Source: Schoenoplectus triqueter (lineage: Eukaryota; Streptophyta; Magnoliopsida; Poales; Cyperaceae). Taken from it: DNA of 26,177 nucleotides. The notes beneath the pieces were generated by a model. The model saw only the letters and a program-made list of their open reading frames with translations. It was not told the DNA's origin and made no database searches. The translations under genes and the position numbers were made by a program. How positions within the stretch are numbered: the first letter of the stretch is position 1; the number at the start of each line of letters is the position of its first letter. Below, one piece after another: positions 1 to 10,078 of this stretch. Location of the stretch: contig CAXKVV010000155.1 of the NCBI GenBank assembly GCA_964058805.1, positions 1 to 26,177 on the forward strand, given 5' to 3'.

Positions 1-772
1 AATGCGCGCAGAATATTCTAATATTTCTTGGCGTGGGTTAATGACAGCAATAGTACTCAGAACTCACTACTCACCAATGGCTAAAAATTTCCGAAAGTGA
101 TTGTCAGCTTCAGTACGAAATCCAATTTTGAATGTGATCAACACAATTTTTATTTTTCTAAGAATGTCAATGCTTTACGTGTTAAAACAACAAAAACAAA
201 GCCTCACTCTTTCTATCAGGTCGAGACTGCAAAATATGACAAAAGAAAACATGTTGTTTATAGAAAATAATGCATCAATCGCTATTATCTTGTATAATTG
301 TATTTAGTTCGTAAGTTCCGTCTTTTTCGGCTCTTACAGTAATAAAATATTATAATAATAATTCAACTTTGTAAAAATAAATAAAATAAATAAAGCAGCA
401 GCAGCAGCGAGCCAGAGGCAGCAGAAGCAAAAAAAAAATGTCGCTGTTCGGCCCATAATTTATCCTGGTCCAAAATAAGGCATATTACCAATGATTCACA
501 ACAAGAATAATATAGACAACCAAAATATACAATACAAAAGAAGGCATACTACAACAAGGTAGACGAGATTAACCCATTAAATAGTTTCATAAAAAAAAAA
601 TACAAGCTGACTTATCCATTCCATGGTTACATAAGCATCTCAATTTATAATACAGCATTATGGACATCTTCCGCTCCAGGTTAATCACAAGCAGAAGAGT
701 AACTTAGACTATCATACATTCCAAACTCCAAAGTACTACCAGAATGCATAATGCATGCAAGAAAGGCTACTT
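1..772. other. Downstream flank of the nuclear-protein gene
   Basis: No convincing gene. This stretch should hold the 3'UTR and terminator of the minus-strand gene whose stop codon is at 773-775. A GCA/CAG microsatellite lies at about 395-408, followed by related imperfect triplets to about 428. AT-rich runs are at 340-395. The short open frame at 101-307 has no coding features I can identify. Confidence 0.4.
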
Positions 773-3700
773 TTATTGGTTTGTGTCCACGGTTTCAGCT
801 GTAGTAGGTGGAGAGGGTGCTTCACTAAAAACCCTAACATGGCACAAAACGCCACCCGCTTCATCTGCAAATACAATCTTTCTCCTATTTTGAACACCGT
901 TCTTACTAGTTGGGGGTGGTGATGCACCACTACCAGCTGACTTCTGCCATTGAAAAAGATAGATTTTCAATTTCACTAAATGGAGTTACAATCTCACTAA
1001 AATGATATTGTTACCTTTACATGTATTATCCCTTTTAAACTTGAACATTTGTACCCTTGGAAAATATACCATGTGCTTTTCCTAGACGAAAAAAGGAAGG
1101 GTAGTTTGGGCATCTTTCCGATGAAAAATGAGATGCACAAGGTATAGACAACATTTAATGTTTTACAAGTCCAAATGACATTTAACATTGAATTCAGTGT
1201 TAGATATTTTCACACAAAAAAAGGAAAAAATGTAAAAAAAAAACTGAATATAGCTTGAGTGACCCAATTCAGACTGATAAGTTGGCAGAATCATGATCAT
1301 TTGGTTACTGAAATTTGATTATTGCATCTCTGCAAAGAAATAAAACATTTGATAATACTCTCGAAGATGGAAAAAAAAAGAACTCACCAGAATCTTACAA
1401 AAACGATTGCAATCTTTTGACATTAGAGTTAACCATTTCTTTGTTGTCCTCTCTAGTTCTGATGCATTCTCAGAAGCTGCCTTTATCTGGTACGAAATGA
1501 AAAAAATAACTATTAGATCATGAAAAAGTTACATGATGAGGCCTAAAGTATACTAAAACCGAAGTAAAGAATAGGGCACATCTTGTTATCCCAGATAGAG
1601 CAAGTATTAATTATTAAAATATACCTCCTCAGCACTAAATTTGGAAAGCCAAGGTGACTGCACAACCAAAGACTCATCCAACACATGCCTCATAAGTCTC
1701 ATATTTTTTAAAAGTTTAGTAGTGAGATTCTCAAAATCATGCAATTGCCGACGCGAGAACTCTATAGCCTTTTCCGTGTCCATTTTTGCAGATGGATCCT
1801 TTGGGCAGGCAGCTCCTGCTGACTTGAGATTCCCTTTTTTAATTATGTCATTCGTCTTTTGGGGAACCCTTTCAATACTCTTTGGCTTTATTGCACATTT
1901 TTTCATGTCTGTGAACTTTTCAAATATAATGCTCTTCTTGCTTTCTGCAAATAGTTTGCTATATCTATTTCAGTTTACAGAAATTTGGAGTAAAATCTAA
2001 AAGAAAATAAAGAAAGTTTACGGAGCCTACTTGAAATTTTTGCTCCTTCACAGAGGTCAATTTCAGTTATAGCTCGACAAAGCTTTTCCTGGGATGTTGG
2101 TGAAATTATCTGAAATTTGAATAGAGAAAGCTCCCTAATCAGTAATCATAAATCTATAATGAGAAAAACAAAAAACAAAGAAAAAAATAGAAAGGATGAC
2201 AAGTACAACAAACATACTGTTCTATTGGACATAAGCTTTATGGGAGCATGCTCTCTAGTAATTCTTCCATCATCTTTGGTCTCCTTTTCTAATTTCCCCC
2301 CTTCATCATCAGTAATAGTGGATTGCTGCTTCTCTGAGTTATCACTCAACTTAAGGAATCCACTGATTTTATTCTCAGTTTCTTCAGTAGATTGTACCGG
2401 ATTAGATCCCTTAAACACCTCATCAAAATTTGTAGCAGCGCTATGTGTATAATTACTATCTGTTTCAGAATTTTCAGTTCGAGAAGCGAGCACTCCATGA
2501 ACTGAAGTAGAGGTATCATCTTCCTTGTTATAGAAGCAGTTAGAAGTCGAGATGACACTATAAACTATACTCTCAAGCTGCCCCTCGCTTGACCTCAAAT
2601 TGGTAGTATCCAGAAAATCAGGAACTCCTTCAGAAAGAAACCCATAATTATCACTGCTTCCATTCCCTGTGCGTGCATCTGCTAGTGCATCAACAGTTGC
2701 AGTGTCAGTTACCATGAATGCAGTTTTACTAGCCTCCAAGTTCTCATTTTCACTTTTCTCCAAGTTGATTTGGCAGTTTTCAGGAGAAGAGTCTTTATAG
2801 TCATTTTCACTGTTATTGTTACATTCCTCATTAGAAGGGGTTATATCCTCTCCACCTGGTGAAATTTCTGTAACTGGATTGACATCACTCTGTGCCTCTG
2901 TAAGCTCCCTCACATGCAAGATGCTTTGACAGCCCTCAGGTGAATATAGATTCCCATCAGACACCACATCACCAGTGCACACCTCATTACAATAGGAAAT
3001 AAGATCTTTGTCACCTTGGATGTTTTCAGTTATGGCAACTGCACTTGGACCATGCGGGAATTCCATTATTTCACTCTGAAGAGAACTCTTAAGGGTGCTT
3101 TCAGATGAGTACAAATTCTCACCGGAGTGCACATCGTTCGCGCATGCCTCTTCAAATGAGCAAAGGTTTACACCAGTAGGAGTCTTTACAGTTATAGCTG
3201 GACTTTCCACCTCAGTAATCCCATCCTCATGCAAGCTTGGTTGGCCGTTTTCAAGTAAGTACAAGCTTTCCTCAGACAGGTCATTAATGTATTCCCCGTT
3301 GAAAGAGCAAGTAATGCATTTGCTGTCTGAATCATTTCCAGTTGAAGCAACAGGATTTGCACCAACCTCTGCATCTGTAATTTCACTTTTAGGCAAGTAA
3401 TTTTCACCATTTTCTGGGAAGTAGAGATTCTCTTCAGATCCCACAATTTCCGCACATAGGTCGTCAAAAGAAAACATTAGGTTTTTCAGAGATTGTGTAT
3501 TTCCATCTGGCCAGATCAGGCTAGAGGATGGGTTACAGGGAGAGTCATATTTTGCAACAAAATCCACCTTGCAGGGAGCAAAATCAATTGGTTCCAGCTC
3601 CAAAAGTGGTTCATTATCCAGATTGAAGCTGGTAACATCACTGGATGATGGTGTGGCATTAGGATCAGTTTTTACTGAAATAGTTTCCTGAATGCCTGAA

Positions 3701-4879
3701 GTGTCTTTTACAACTAGACCTACAATAAGAGAGATGTAAATTTATGTTAGAATAGGCAAGGGGGACCCTAAGCCCCCTTTATAGCATTCTGATTATGTTA
3801 TCTATTCATTCCTTTATGATCTTTGAAAAGCTGGATTTTACTGAATATTTATACAAGAAAAAAAAGACTTTGAATGTATAGAATAGAACAACTTACAAAA
3901 ATAGAAAGTAAATAATTGAAATGCATGCCAAATAATTTTTCCCATTTGACAACGTTAGGGTTACATCACTGATATTTGAGATCTTTAATCTTATGCTTTC
4001 CGATTGGGCTTCATTTCTAGCCTACCCCAATTCATTTGGGATTAAAGGCTTTGTTGTTGTTTGTTGTTGTTGACAACGTTAGGGTTACATGTCAAGTTTT
4101 ATCAAGTTGGAAATTAGTCACCAGATAGAACCCCTGTCCTTTCACAGATTTATATTATGGATTTCCATGGAGGTCCCCATTTCAAACTTTGAACCTAAAG
4201 TATAAGGACTGCACTTAAAAACTTTTTTTCCTACGTAAAAATGAGGGGTGGAGCAAATCAGAGAAGAAAACAACTGTGAATTTAATTATTACCCAAAAAC
4301 AAGGTAATACTAAACTTTAGTTTTTATATAGGTACAGAATACAGATTACCACGTGGTAAGGCATTTAATGTATCCCTCCCTATGTGGTAGTTACCAACAG
4401 TTTTTTTCATTGAATAAAGCCATAAACCACGACATACCTTTTGAGCATACACTTAAACATCCTGAAATGACTTCTGGAACCATGCTTTTGCTTCTCATGG
4501 CATAAGAAAACTTTGATCTCTTTGCTTTCAGAACTATAAGTGGCTCATCTAGGTCATCTGCTTCATTAGGTTTGGCATCAGCCTTTCTCTTCTTGGTAGC
4601 TTTGCACCTTGCTCTGAGATCCTTCAGAGAGACCTCAAAAGTGCCCCAAACTCTGGTGTTGACATCATTCTCTTCTGATGCAGAGGATGAGGAGATTTCT
4701 TCAAAATCCAATGTATCAGACTCCATATCTGAGGTGGTAGAGCTAGATTCTTCTGGGAATTCCCAAGGTGGATTGGAAGCAACATTTCTGGCATCTTCTG
4801 CTGCATAAATGGCAGTTAGAGACTTAAGTTTTGGAACTCGAGGTGGATTTTCCAAAACACCCTTCTTCATGGAGCTCAT
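773..4879 (-). CDS. Unrecognised 870-residue acidic Ser-rich nuclear-type protein, six coding exons
   Basis: Coding exons, read right to left: 4879-4438, 3719-2218, 2109-2031, 1944-1625, 1486-1388 and 943-773. All have GT..AG borders and compatible phases, giving 871 codons with a TAA stop at 775-773. The start is the first ATG after the 5'UTR intron. Residues 1-147 are Ser/Glu-rich (about 40-72) and then basic, with putative nuclear localisation signals KKRK (near 96-99) and KAKRSK (near 118-123). Exon 2 encodes a long acidic low-complexity region with about five degenerate 50-residue repeats (residues ~230-481). Exons 4-5 look helical and charged (RRQLHDFENLTTKLLKNM; SELERTTKKWLTL). The last exon has a basic/hydrophobic block, RRKIVFADEAGGVLCHV, that looks like a conserved C-terminal motif. 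I do not recognise the family. NLSs and acidity suggest a nuclear protein, and the E2F-type promoter suggests a proliferation-linked role; both are inference. Exon 3 could instead use a second in-phase donor 10 nt further downstream. Confidence 0.85.
2719..3474 (-). repeat. Five degenerate ~50-codon tandem repeats inside exon 2
   Basis: The encoded repeats start at 3474, 3309, 3162, 3000 and 2841 (minus strand) and run to about 2719. Each begins near an SF/SY/CSF-like block, continues with a short acidic stretch, then an ENLY or NLYSPE-like core (SEENLYFPENGENYLPKSE; SGENLYSSES; SDGNLYSPEGCQSILH). It then has an E(I/L)T(E/D)A-like step and an NPV or AIT segment before the next unit. Lengths are about 55, 49, 54, 53 and 40 residues. 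Divergence is high, so the expansion is old. Confidence 0.6.
3946..4090 (+). mobile_element. Short SINE-like retroposon with 21-bp target-site duplication
   Basis: A 21-base direct repeat (3946-3966 and 4070-4090, beginning TTGACAACG) brackets about 103 bases. The insert ends in AGCCTACCCCAATTC, then ATTAAAGGC, then a (TTG)n tail (about 4048-4069). A TTG-repeat tail preceded by CCTACCCCAA..TTTGGGAT..AAGGCTTTG is the 3' end seen in TS-type plant SINEs. The body is much shorter than I would expect for a full element, so it is probably 5'-truncated. It lies in intron 1 of the minus-strand coding region, in antisense orientation. Confidence 0.7.
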
Positions 4880-4889
4880 GGTCAACCGA

Positions 4890-5600
4890 GAAATCTAAGC
4901 TTGGGTATGATAGGAGAGTATGAAAATAGGGATCCAATGTTTCATATAATCCTAGAAATGAATATTGACATGAAAAATAACATCAGACTACTTCATCGTG
5001 AAGGTACCATATTTGCAAAATCATAATGGTAACTTGGGACGACTTAAAAGGCACAAAATGAGAAAAAAAGATTGATGTGAAAATCGAAAACCACCGTAGA
5101 ATTTAAAGATATTAGGTCCGAATCAATTGATACTAGCTTGATTACTGATCAGTAGTACAGCTACTGATTTTTTTTTTTCAATTTATTTCTCGTGGCAATT
5201 CAATATTCAAATCTGGCAAGTATCTTCTAATCTTTCATCTCAACAGATCAAAAAGTCGGAGCAGCAAAAGTAACAACTGACGCACCAAAAATTAAGAGAA
5301 TCTAGCGCAATAACCCAAATGCAACAAGGTAAAAGTTCAAGAAACAATATCACTATTAACCAAACCAGAAAAAGAAAGTTCATCGGAGCATCGAGTAAGA
5401 TGCAAATAAACCTATGATTTGGACGGATACTTACCGCAGCAAGAATGGATCCAGATCTGTATATCCAATCACACCTATTTCGATCCAAAAGGGAATATTT
5501 TCTTCGGTGGAAATGGATGGACAGATAGGAGCGTTAGAAACCCTAGCGCGCCGTAGGAGAGGACAGAGAAAAAAATAAGGAGAGGAGGGAACGAGCGAGC
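4890..5600 (-). other. 5'UTR exon and 5'UTR intron of the minus-strand gene
   Basis: On the minus strand a consensus donor (GCG|GTAAGTATC) lies at 5435/5434, and an acceptor (CAAGCTTAG|ATTTC) lies at 4896-4895, fifteen bases before the ATG at 4879. This implies a leader exon of roughly 5435-5600 and a 540-base leader intron at 4895-5434. The leader exon is pyrimidine-rich (CTCTCGCTCGCTCG, CCTCTCC) and contains no ATG on the minus strand, consistent with untranslated leader. The transcription start is not precisely placed. Short open frames on the minus strand between 5240 and 5655 are leader and intron sequence, not genes. Confidence 0.65.
5538..5545 (-). promoter_or_regulatory. Telo-box (AAACCCTA / TAGGGTTT) in the leader
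   Basis: The minus strand reads CTAGGGTTTCTAACG, which contains the AAACCCTA telo-box in reverse. In plants this element is common in 5' regions of genes expressed in dividing cells, often alongside E2F or site II elements. Here it sits in the predicted 5'UTR about 100 bases downstream of two E2F consensus sites. Confidence 0.5.
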
Positions 5601-5648
5601 GAGAGAGTTTATTATTAAAAAATAGGGGCGGAAAGCAGTATGGAATTC

Positions 5649-5680
5649 GCGCCAAACTGCTCAGGCCATTAGGCGGGAAA
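5649..5680 (-). promoter_or_regulatory. Pair of E2F consensus sites upstream of the nuclear-protein gene
   Basis: Read on the minus strand, 5680-5673 is TTTCCCGC and 5656-5649 is TTTGGCGC. Both match the E2F consensus TTTSSCGC exactly, both are in the orientation of the downstream gene, and they lie 24 bases apart. They fall about 50-80 bases upstream of the likely leader exon. Paired E2F sites close to the start are typical of plant G1/S genes. That they bind E2F is inference. Confidence 0.6.
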
Positions 5681-5918
5681 TTGGAATCTGCGTCTGAATC
5701 TTACGGGCCAGGACTCGCACACAACACAGTCATGCGCCTCCCAAGCTCAACTCTATTTTCATTTTCCTTTTTAAATTAAAACAATTCAAAATTTATATTT
5801 TAAAATTTAAACGTTCACATTAATTAACCTAAAACTAAAGCCGCAGAGGCGGAGGCACATATAATTAGGGGCGCGCAGTTGCCTTGGATTTTATAAACTA
5901 TTTGTTAATACTGTAAAG

Positions 5919-6347
5919 GTGTGTTTGGATGGTGAAAGGATTAGTGAAAAAATAACACTGTTTAAGTTAATAGTTAAGAATAGTATGAGGTTAATATCTC
6001 GAAAAATATGAGAATAATACTAATTTTTATTATTTCGGGTTAATAAAATATTATTTGAATGATAACTTGAGAACATTGTAGAGAATAGTTAAAATAATTA
6101 ATTAATTTTTAGTATTTTTTTAATAATTATTATTATCTAATACTATTTCGTACTAATATAAAAAAAGTTATTATTTTCACTACCCTCATGGACGCTAATT
6201 CGCTAACCCAATGTTTTCTATAGGTTAGCGGATTAGACTGTTCTGCTACTATTCTCAATTTCAATTTTGTGTTTTGGATGGTTGCTAACTCGAGAACAGT
6301 ACTACTATTCCCAGAACAATGTTATTCTACATCATCCAAATACACTC
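5919..6347. mobile_element. MITE with GTGTTTGGATG-type terminal inverted repeats
   Basis: The left end is AGGTGTGTTTGGATGGTG. The reverse complement of the right end is GAGTGTATTTGGATGATG. The interior is AT-rich and non-coding. TAA flanks both ends (TAA|AG.. and ..CTC|TAA), which would fit the 3-bp TWA duplication of PIF/Harbinger-like elements. The family assignment is inference. Confidence 0.55.
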
Positions 6348-6411
6348 TAAGATGGTAAAGTATATATAGAGCACAAATATTATTGATACATTTACTGCAC
6401 TATTTTTTTCA

Positions 6412-6812
6412 GGGGGCGGATGCAGAATTTTGGTTTGGGGGGGAGGGCAATTATCGAATTATAATAACTTATCGAGTTCAAACTCATTAACTAATCAGAT
6501 ACTAAATAAAAAATTAAGAATTTAATATATATTCTTATATAATAAAAAATTATTAAAATAATAACATTTTATATATTAAAAATAACAACAAAATAAAACT
6601 CAAAGTAATAGATAATCAAGTTGATGAATAAAGATTTTGTCTACGTAACTTCATATTTTAATATCTTTGCATAATTATTTCATTATGCACAATATTAAAT
6701 ATTTTTCTCAATAAAAATAATTAGATAATTCAAAGAGGCAAAAAAATTTCTAAAGGGGCAAATTAACATTATTTTTGAAAATTTAGGGGGGCGCGTGCCC
6801 CCTGGACCGCCT
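6412..6812. mobile_element. GGCGGAT-family non-autonomous element, copy 1
   Basis: It starts GGGGGCGGATGCAGAATTTTG and ends ..TGCCCCCTGGACCGCC, so GGCGGA/CCGCC form short terminal inverted repeats. The interior is AT-rich and shares long stretches with copies 2 and 3, for example ACTAAATAAAAAATTAA, CTCAAAGTAATAGATAA and the CTTTGCATAATTATTTCATT segment. No coding capacity. The transposase family is not identifiable from the ends. Confidence 0.65.
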
Positions 6813-6950
6813 TGGATTCTCTCCAATTTATTGTTACTTCTATTTGTTTTTCGAAAATAGGTTAGGGCACAGCTGTGTTACACGGATACATCTTCTAACC
6901 CATCGAATAAGTATTGAATACGTATGCACGTCAGATACGGTACGAACAGT

Positions 6951-7374
6951 GGCGGATTTAGGATTTTGATTAGGAGGGGCAATTATCGGATTGTAATGGC
7001 TTATCAGGTTCAAACCCATTAACTAATCGGATACTAAATAAAAAAATTAATAATTTAATATATATACTAACTAATAATGTTTTTATTAAATAATAATATT
7101 TTATATATTAAAATAATAATAAAATAAAGCTCAAAGTAATAGATAATCAAGTTGATGAATAAAGTTTTCGACTAAGTAATTTTATATTTTGATATCTTTG
7201 CATAATTATTTCATTATGCACGGTATTAAATATTTTTTTCTCAATAAAAATAACCAGACAATTCAGGGGGGCAAAAAAAATTTCCAGGAGGGACCAATTA
7301 CCGAAAAGCACTATTTTTCAAAATCCAGAGGGGGCACGTGCCCCCCCCCCCCCGCGGATTACCTTGGGTCCGCC
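6951..7374. mobile_element. GGCGGAT-family non-autonomous element, copy 2
   Basis: Same orientation and same internal order as copy 1, 140 bases away. It has a clean left end GGCGGATTTAGGATTTTG and a right end TTGGGTCCGCC, so GGCGGA and TCCGCC are perfect inverted termini. Near the right end is a 13-base C run following GGGGGCACGTG, an expanded version of the G/C palindrome seen in copy 1. The short open frame at 7189-7395 lies in this element and is not a gene. Confidence 0.7.
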
Positions 7375-7624
7375 CTAAGTATGAATGTGTTTTAATCAGT
7401 TTGACCATCAAATTCGATCAATATACTTCCCAATACGCATCTGGTGCGTTTATAATACTTCCGGGTGCATCAACATGATCTGTCGCTGCCATAGTTGATC
7501 CCATCTATACCAAAGAATCTCAAGAACTCAACAAAAATTGGTGGAAATTTAACGTAGAAAATGTGACTGAGCTTGGGCCATCTAGATATCACACCAACCA
7601 TTGAACCACTACACGTCTACACCA

Positions 7625-7868
7625 GTGAGTCAAACTGATCCGATTTGATTTGATCTGATCTGATTTTTTAAGAAAATTAAATTGATTTGAATTCGATCCG
7701 ACCTGAGATAAAATGGCCTTCAATCCAATCGAAATCTATCAACGATCTGAAAAAATACAACATATAAATTGACCCGACCCGGCCCAACCCGATTTCTTCT
7801 AAAAAATCAAACTGATCCGACCTGAACCCGAATCCAAACCCCACCCGTCCCGTCCGATTGCCACCTCT
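7625..7868. mobile_element. AGAGGTGGCAAT-family MITE, one end missing
   Basis: The right end reads GTCCGATTGCCACCTCT, whose reverse complement AGAGGTGGCAATCGGAC matches the end of the element at 14401-14642. The interior repeats GATCCGACCTGA and AACTGATCCGA and contains ACATATAAATTGACCCGACC, similar to the other copy. No matching left terminus is visible, so the left boundary is approximate. The 67-codon open frame on the minus strand at 7677-7880 is an artefact of this repeat. Confidence 0.5.
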
Positions 7869-8450
7869 CTCTACACCCAACTTCCGAACATTTATATAAT
7901 AAATCTATATTATTGCATATTCGTTATACTCCCCAATAAACGCACTACCTACTTGCATTCATATCATCAATTTTATTACATATCCATATATTTTAATATC
8001 ATATAATATTTAGTGCATTCAAGAACACATAACTCGAATTTTTTTAATCGTATAATATTTTATTTACTTTTCTTTTTACAGATATTAAACTATTATTATT
8101 ATTATATATCATCGCATTTGTATCCTAAATTTTTAAAAATTACCGTATCGCTGTACCGCATCCGTGCAACATAAGGCCATAATAAAAAGTTTGAATCGAG
8201 CTATTTAATTAACTGGCTAAAATTGTTCTGAGTTAGAAATCCATTCATTAAGTACATACAAATGAAAAAAAAAATTGAAATTGTTCATAAAAGGGTAATT
8301 TTTTCTTACTCTTTATAAAAGGAGATTGAAAAAACTGTTGGAAACATTTATCTATCATTTTAACTGTTAAATCTGTCGTTTAAAAAGAAATTAGATCATT
8401 GATTAAAACAAAATCAATCATAACCGTTCATTATTATTAATTATATTATA
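7869..8450. other. AT-rich intergenic DNA upstream of the eIF2B-like fragment
   Basis: No gene or clear mobile element seen. TATAAAAGGAG at about 8315 and TTATATTATATATTG near 8441 are possible TATA elements for the fragment that starts at about 8529. Neither is compelling in such AT-rich DNA. Confidence 0.3.
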
Positions 8451-8528
8451 TATTGTCAACCCAGTTACTGCCCCAATACCACTTCGAATTCTCCTCTCTC
8501 GCTCTCCGCCTCACGGCTCTTCGCAACA

Positions 8529-8662
8529 ATGGCGCGAAAGAAAGGCGGCAGAGCGCCACCTCCGACGACCAGGAGAAGCTCGCCCGGATGTCGCTTCAGT
8601 CCATATTGCTCGCAGACACCTTCAATTTGAAGTTCCGGCCGATCACACTCGAGCGCCCCAAG
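8529..8662 (+). pseudogene. 5' fragment of eIF2B-epsilon coding sequence with a broken frame
   Basis: From 8588 the frame encodes MSLQSILLADTFNLKFRP and then ITLERPK. This matches the N-terminal nucleotidyltransferase-like start of translation initiation factor eIF2B subunit epsilon, which in plants reads roughly LQAILLADSF..KFRP.TLERPKVLLPLVN. The ATG at 8529 opens a different frame (MARKKGGRA..), which resembles the family's basic N-terminus but ends at a TGA soon after. The two parts of one original N-terminus are therefore separated by a frameshift around 8545-8560. Homology stops exactly at ERPK, where a GT donor (AAG|GTAACC) follows, and nothing resembling the rest of the protein is found downstream. 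eIF2B-epsilon is the catalytic subunit of the guanine nucleotide exchange factor for eIF2; this fragment cannot do that job. Confidence 0.75.
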
Positions 8663-9097
8663 GTAACCCGTCTCTCTCCCTCTTCTTTTCTTTTGCACTT
8701 ATGCAATGCCCTTTGCACTTAGCAAGGTTGTAGATTCTTTGAATATATGGTTCGTTAATTAATTTCAGTTTCAATTTTGGATTTGCAGATTCAATAACGA
8801 ACATTCTCCTCTTGAACTCTTAGATTATATAATAGCTAATCAGGTTTTAGTTGTTGATTCAGTTTTGGGATTTAGAGTTCTTGTAATAGTTGTTGATGGG
8901 TTAGGAGATCATTTGTTTTCGACTTAGAGAATAACCAAGCAAAGATTTTAGTTTTCTTCCATTTTTGTTTCAGTACATTTTCCTGTTATGAGTATTTATT
9001 AATGTCAACTTTTCTTTATGGTTTCTGTTGTAATTTTAAGTGGAAAAGTTGGAAAATTAGGGAATTATTCTCAATTCGCTCGCTTCTGAATTAGCAG

Positions 9098-10078
9098 GTG
9101 ATTGATGGCACCAATTCAAAAGCCAAATTATTTTGTGCAAGCGATCAGCAGGATTCGGGCTATGCTGGGCAAAAACTGGTTGAGAGAATCATTGAGGAAA
9201 CAGAATATTTAATAGAGGTACGCAAGCTTCGATTTCGATTTATCAAACAAATTAGATTCAGACTTTTAGCATTTAGAAGATGTTCATGCATTTTGTCGGG
9301 TCATTTGAAAGAGAGAAATTTTTTGCACTTCAATCCACATTTACAGAAAAAAAAACAATTAAAATATTGATAATCACACTAATTCTCTAATAAATTATTG
9401 GGCATATTTGTAGAAGATGGATATGAAGAAGGTGAAGGAGTGGCTTCTTGATGGTTTGAACAAGGTATCATTACTTGTGCAACAATCTCATGCTTCTTTG
9501 ATGCATAGAAACTATCATAATCCTTACTCCTTATAAAATGAGCTTAAAAAATATATTCCAAACATTTATATGTCATCAGAAATGAATATGAATCATTTGA
9601 TCAATGAACAGCCATTAAAATTAAATTCCGTTCTTTTGGATTTTTATAGGCACATTTAAATGAGAACTGTTGTGAAGAGAGAAAAAAGAAGATGAAACAG
9701 TTTCATGCTCTATCAGAACCTATCAAATTCGCACGATTGTTTTTTTTTTTTTACTTCAAAATATGTAGCCAACACTATTTCCCAGAAATTTAAGTACATA
9801 GCTCTCTCATTTTCAAAGAATGCTTCAGTTCTGAACTGGTACAAGACCCAAAAGCAAACAAGATCAATTGGAAGCAATCCGTAAGGAAGCTTCGAAGAGA
9901 ACAATGTGCAATTCCAAAACTGTTGCATTGGCATGATTTCTTTAGGGAATCCTTAGCCACATCTTCTTTCTTTCAAACTCAGCATCAACAAAAGAATCAT
10001 GTTTCTAACGTGATTTCGTATGAGAGTTGTGTACAGAAGTCAACCAGCTTGTCATTTCGTATGAGAGTTGTGAATTAA
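9098..10078 (+). CDS. Unrecognised spliced gene or gene remnant downstream of the eIF2B fragment
   Basis: Exons with good borders and matching phases: 9098-9217 (40 codons, VIDGTNSKAKLF.. to ..EETEYLIE), 9414-9464 (KMDMKKVKEWLLDGLNK) and 9650-9738 (AHLNENCCEERKKKMKQFH.., ends in phase 2). A possible last exon, 9829-10078, would follow a 90-base intron with a weak GTTTTT donor. That exon encodes a basic segment (SELVQDPKANKINW.., then VRKLRREQCAIPKLLHWHDFF) and stops at TAA 10076-10078. The first exon joins in phase with the eIF2B-like exon ending at 8662; starting at ATG 8588 the whole would be 194 residues. The product is lysine-rich and mostly helical-looking, with no motif I recognise. It could be a chimeric gene, or the 3' part of a decayed gene behind a transferred 5' exon. 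Confidence 0.4.
10012..10072 (+). repeat. 19-bp direct repeat pair
   Basis: ATTTCGTATGAGAGTTGTG occurs at 10012-10030 and again at 10054-10072, separated by 23 bases. The second copy directly abuts the start of the GGCGGAT-family remnant. It also supplies the last codons of the possible exon ending at 10078. Confidence 0.7.

Noticed and set aside
3095..3400. 101-codon plus-strand open frame opposite exon 2
   Set aside because: It is the antisense shadow of the long minus-strand exon, which has consistent splice phases and composition. The same applies to 1641-2000, 2117-2452 and 4572-4808.
5240..5655. Two minus-strand open frames of 74-82 codons upstream of the nuclear-protein gene
   Set aside because: They span the predicted leader exon and leader intron, cross a consensus donor, and have no coding character.
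7677..7880. 67-codon minus-strand open frame
   Set aside because: Created by the low-complexity GATCCGACC-like repeats of a MITE.
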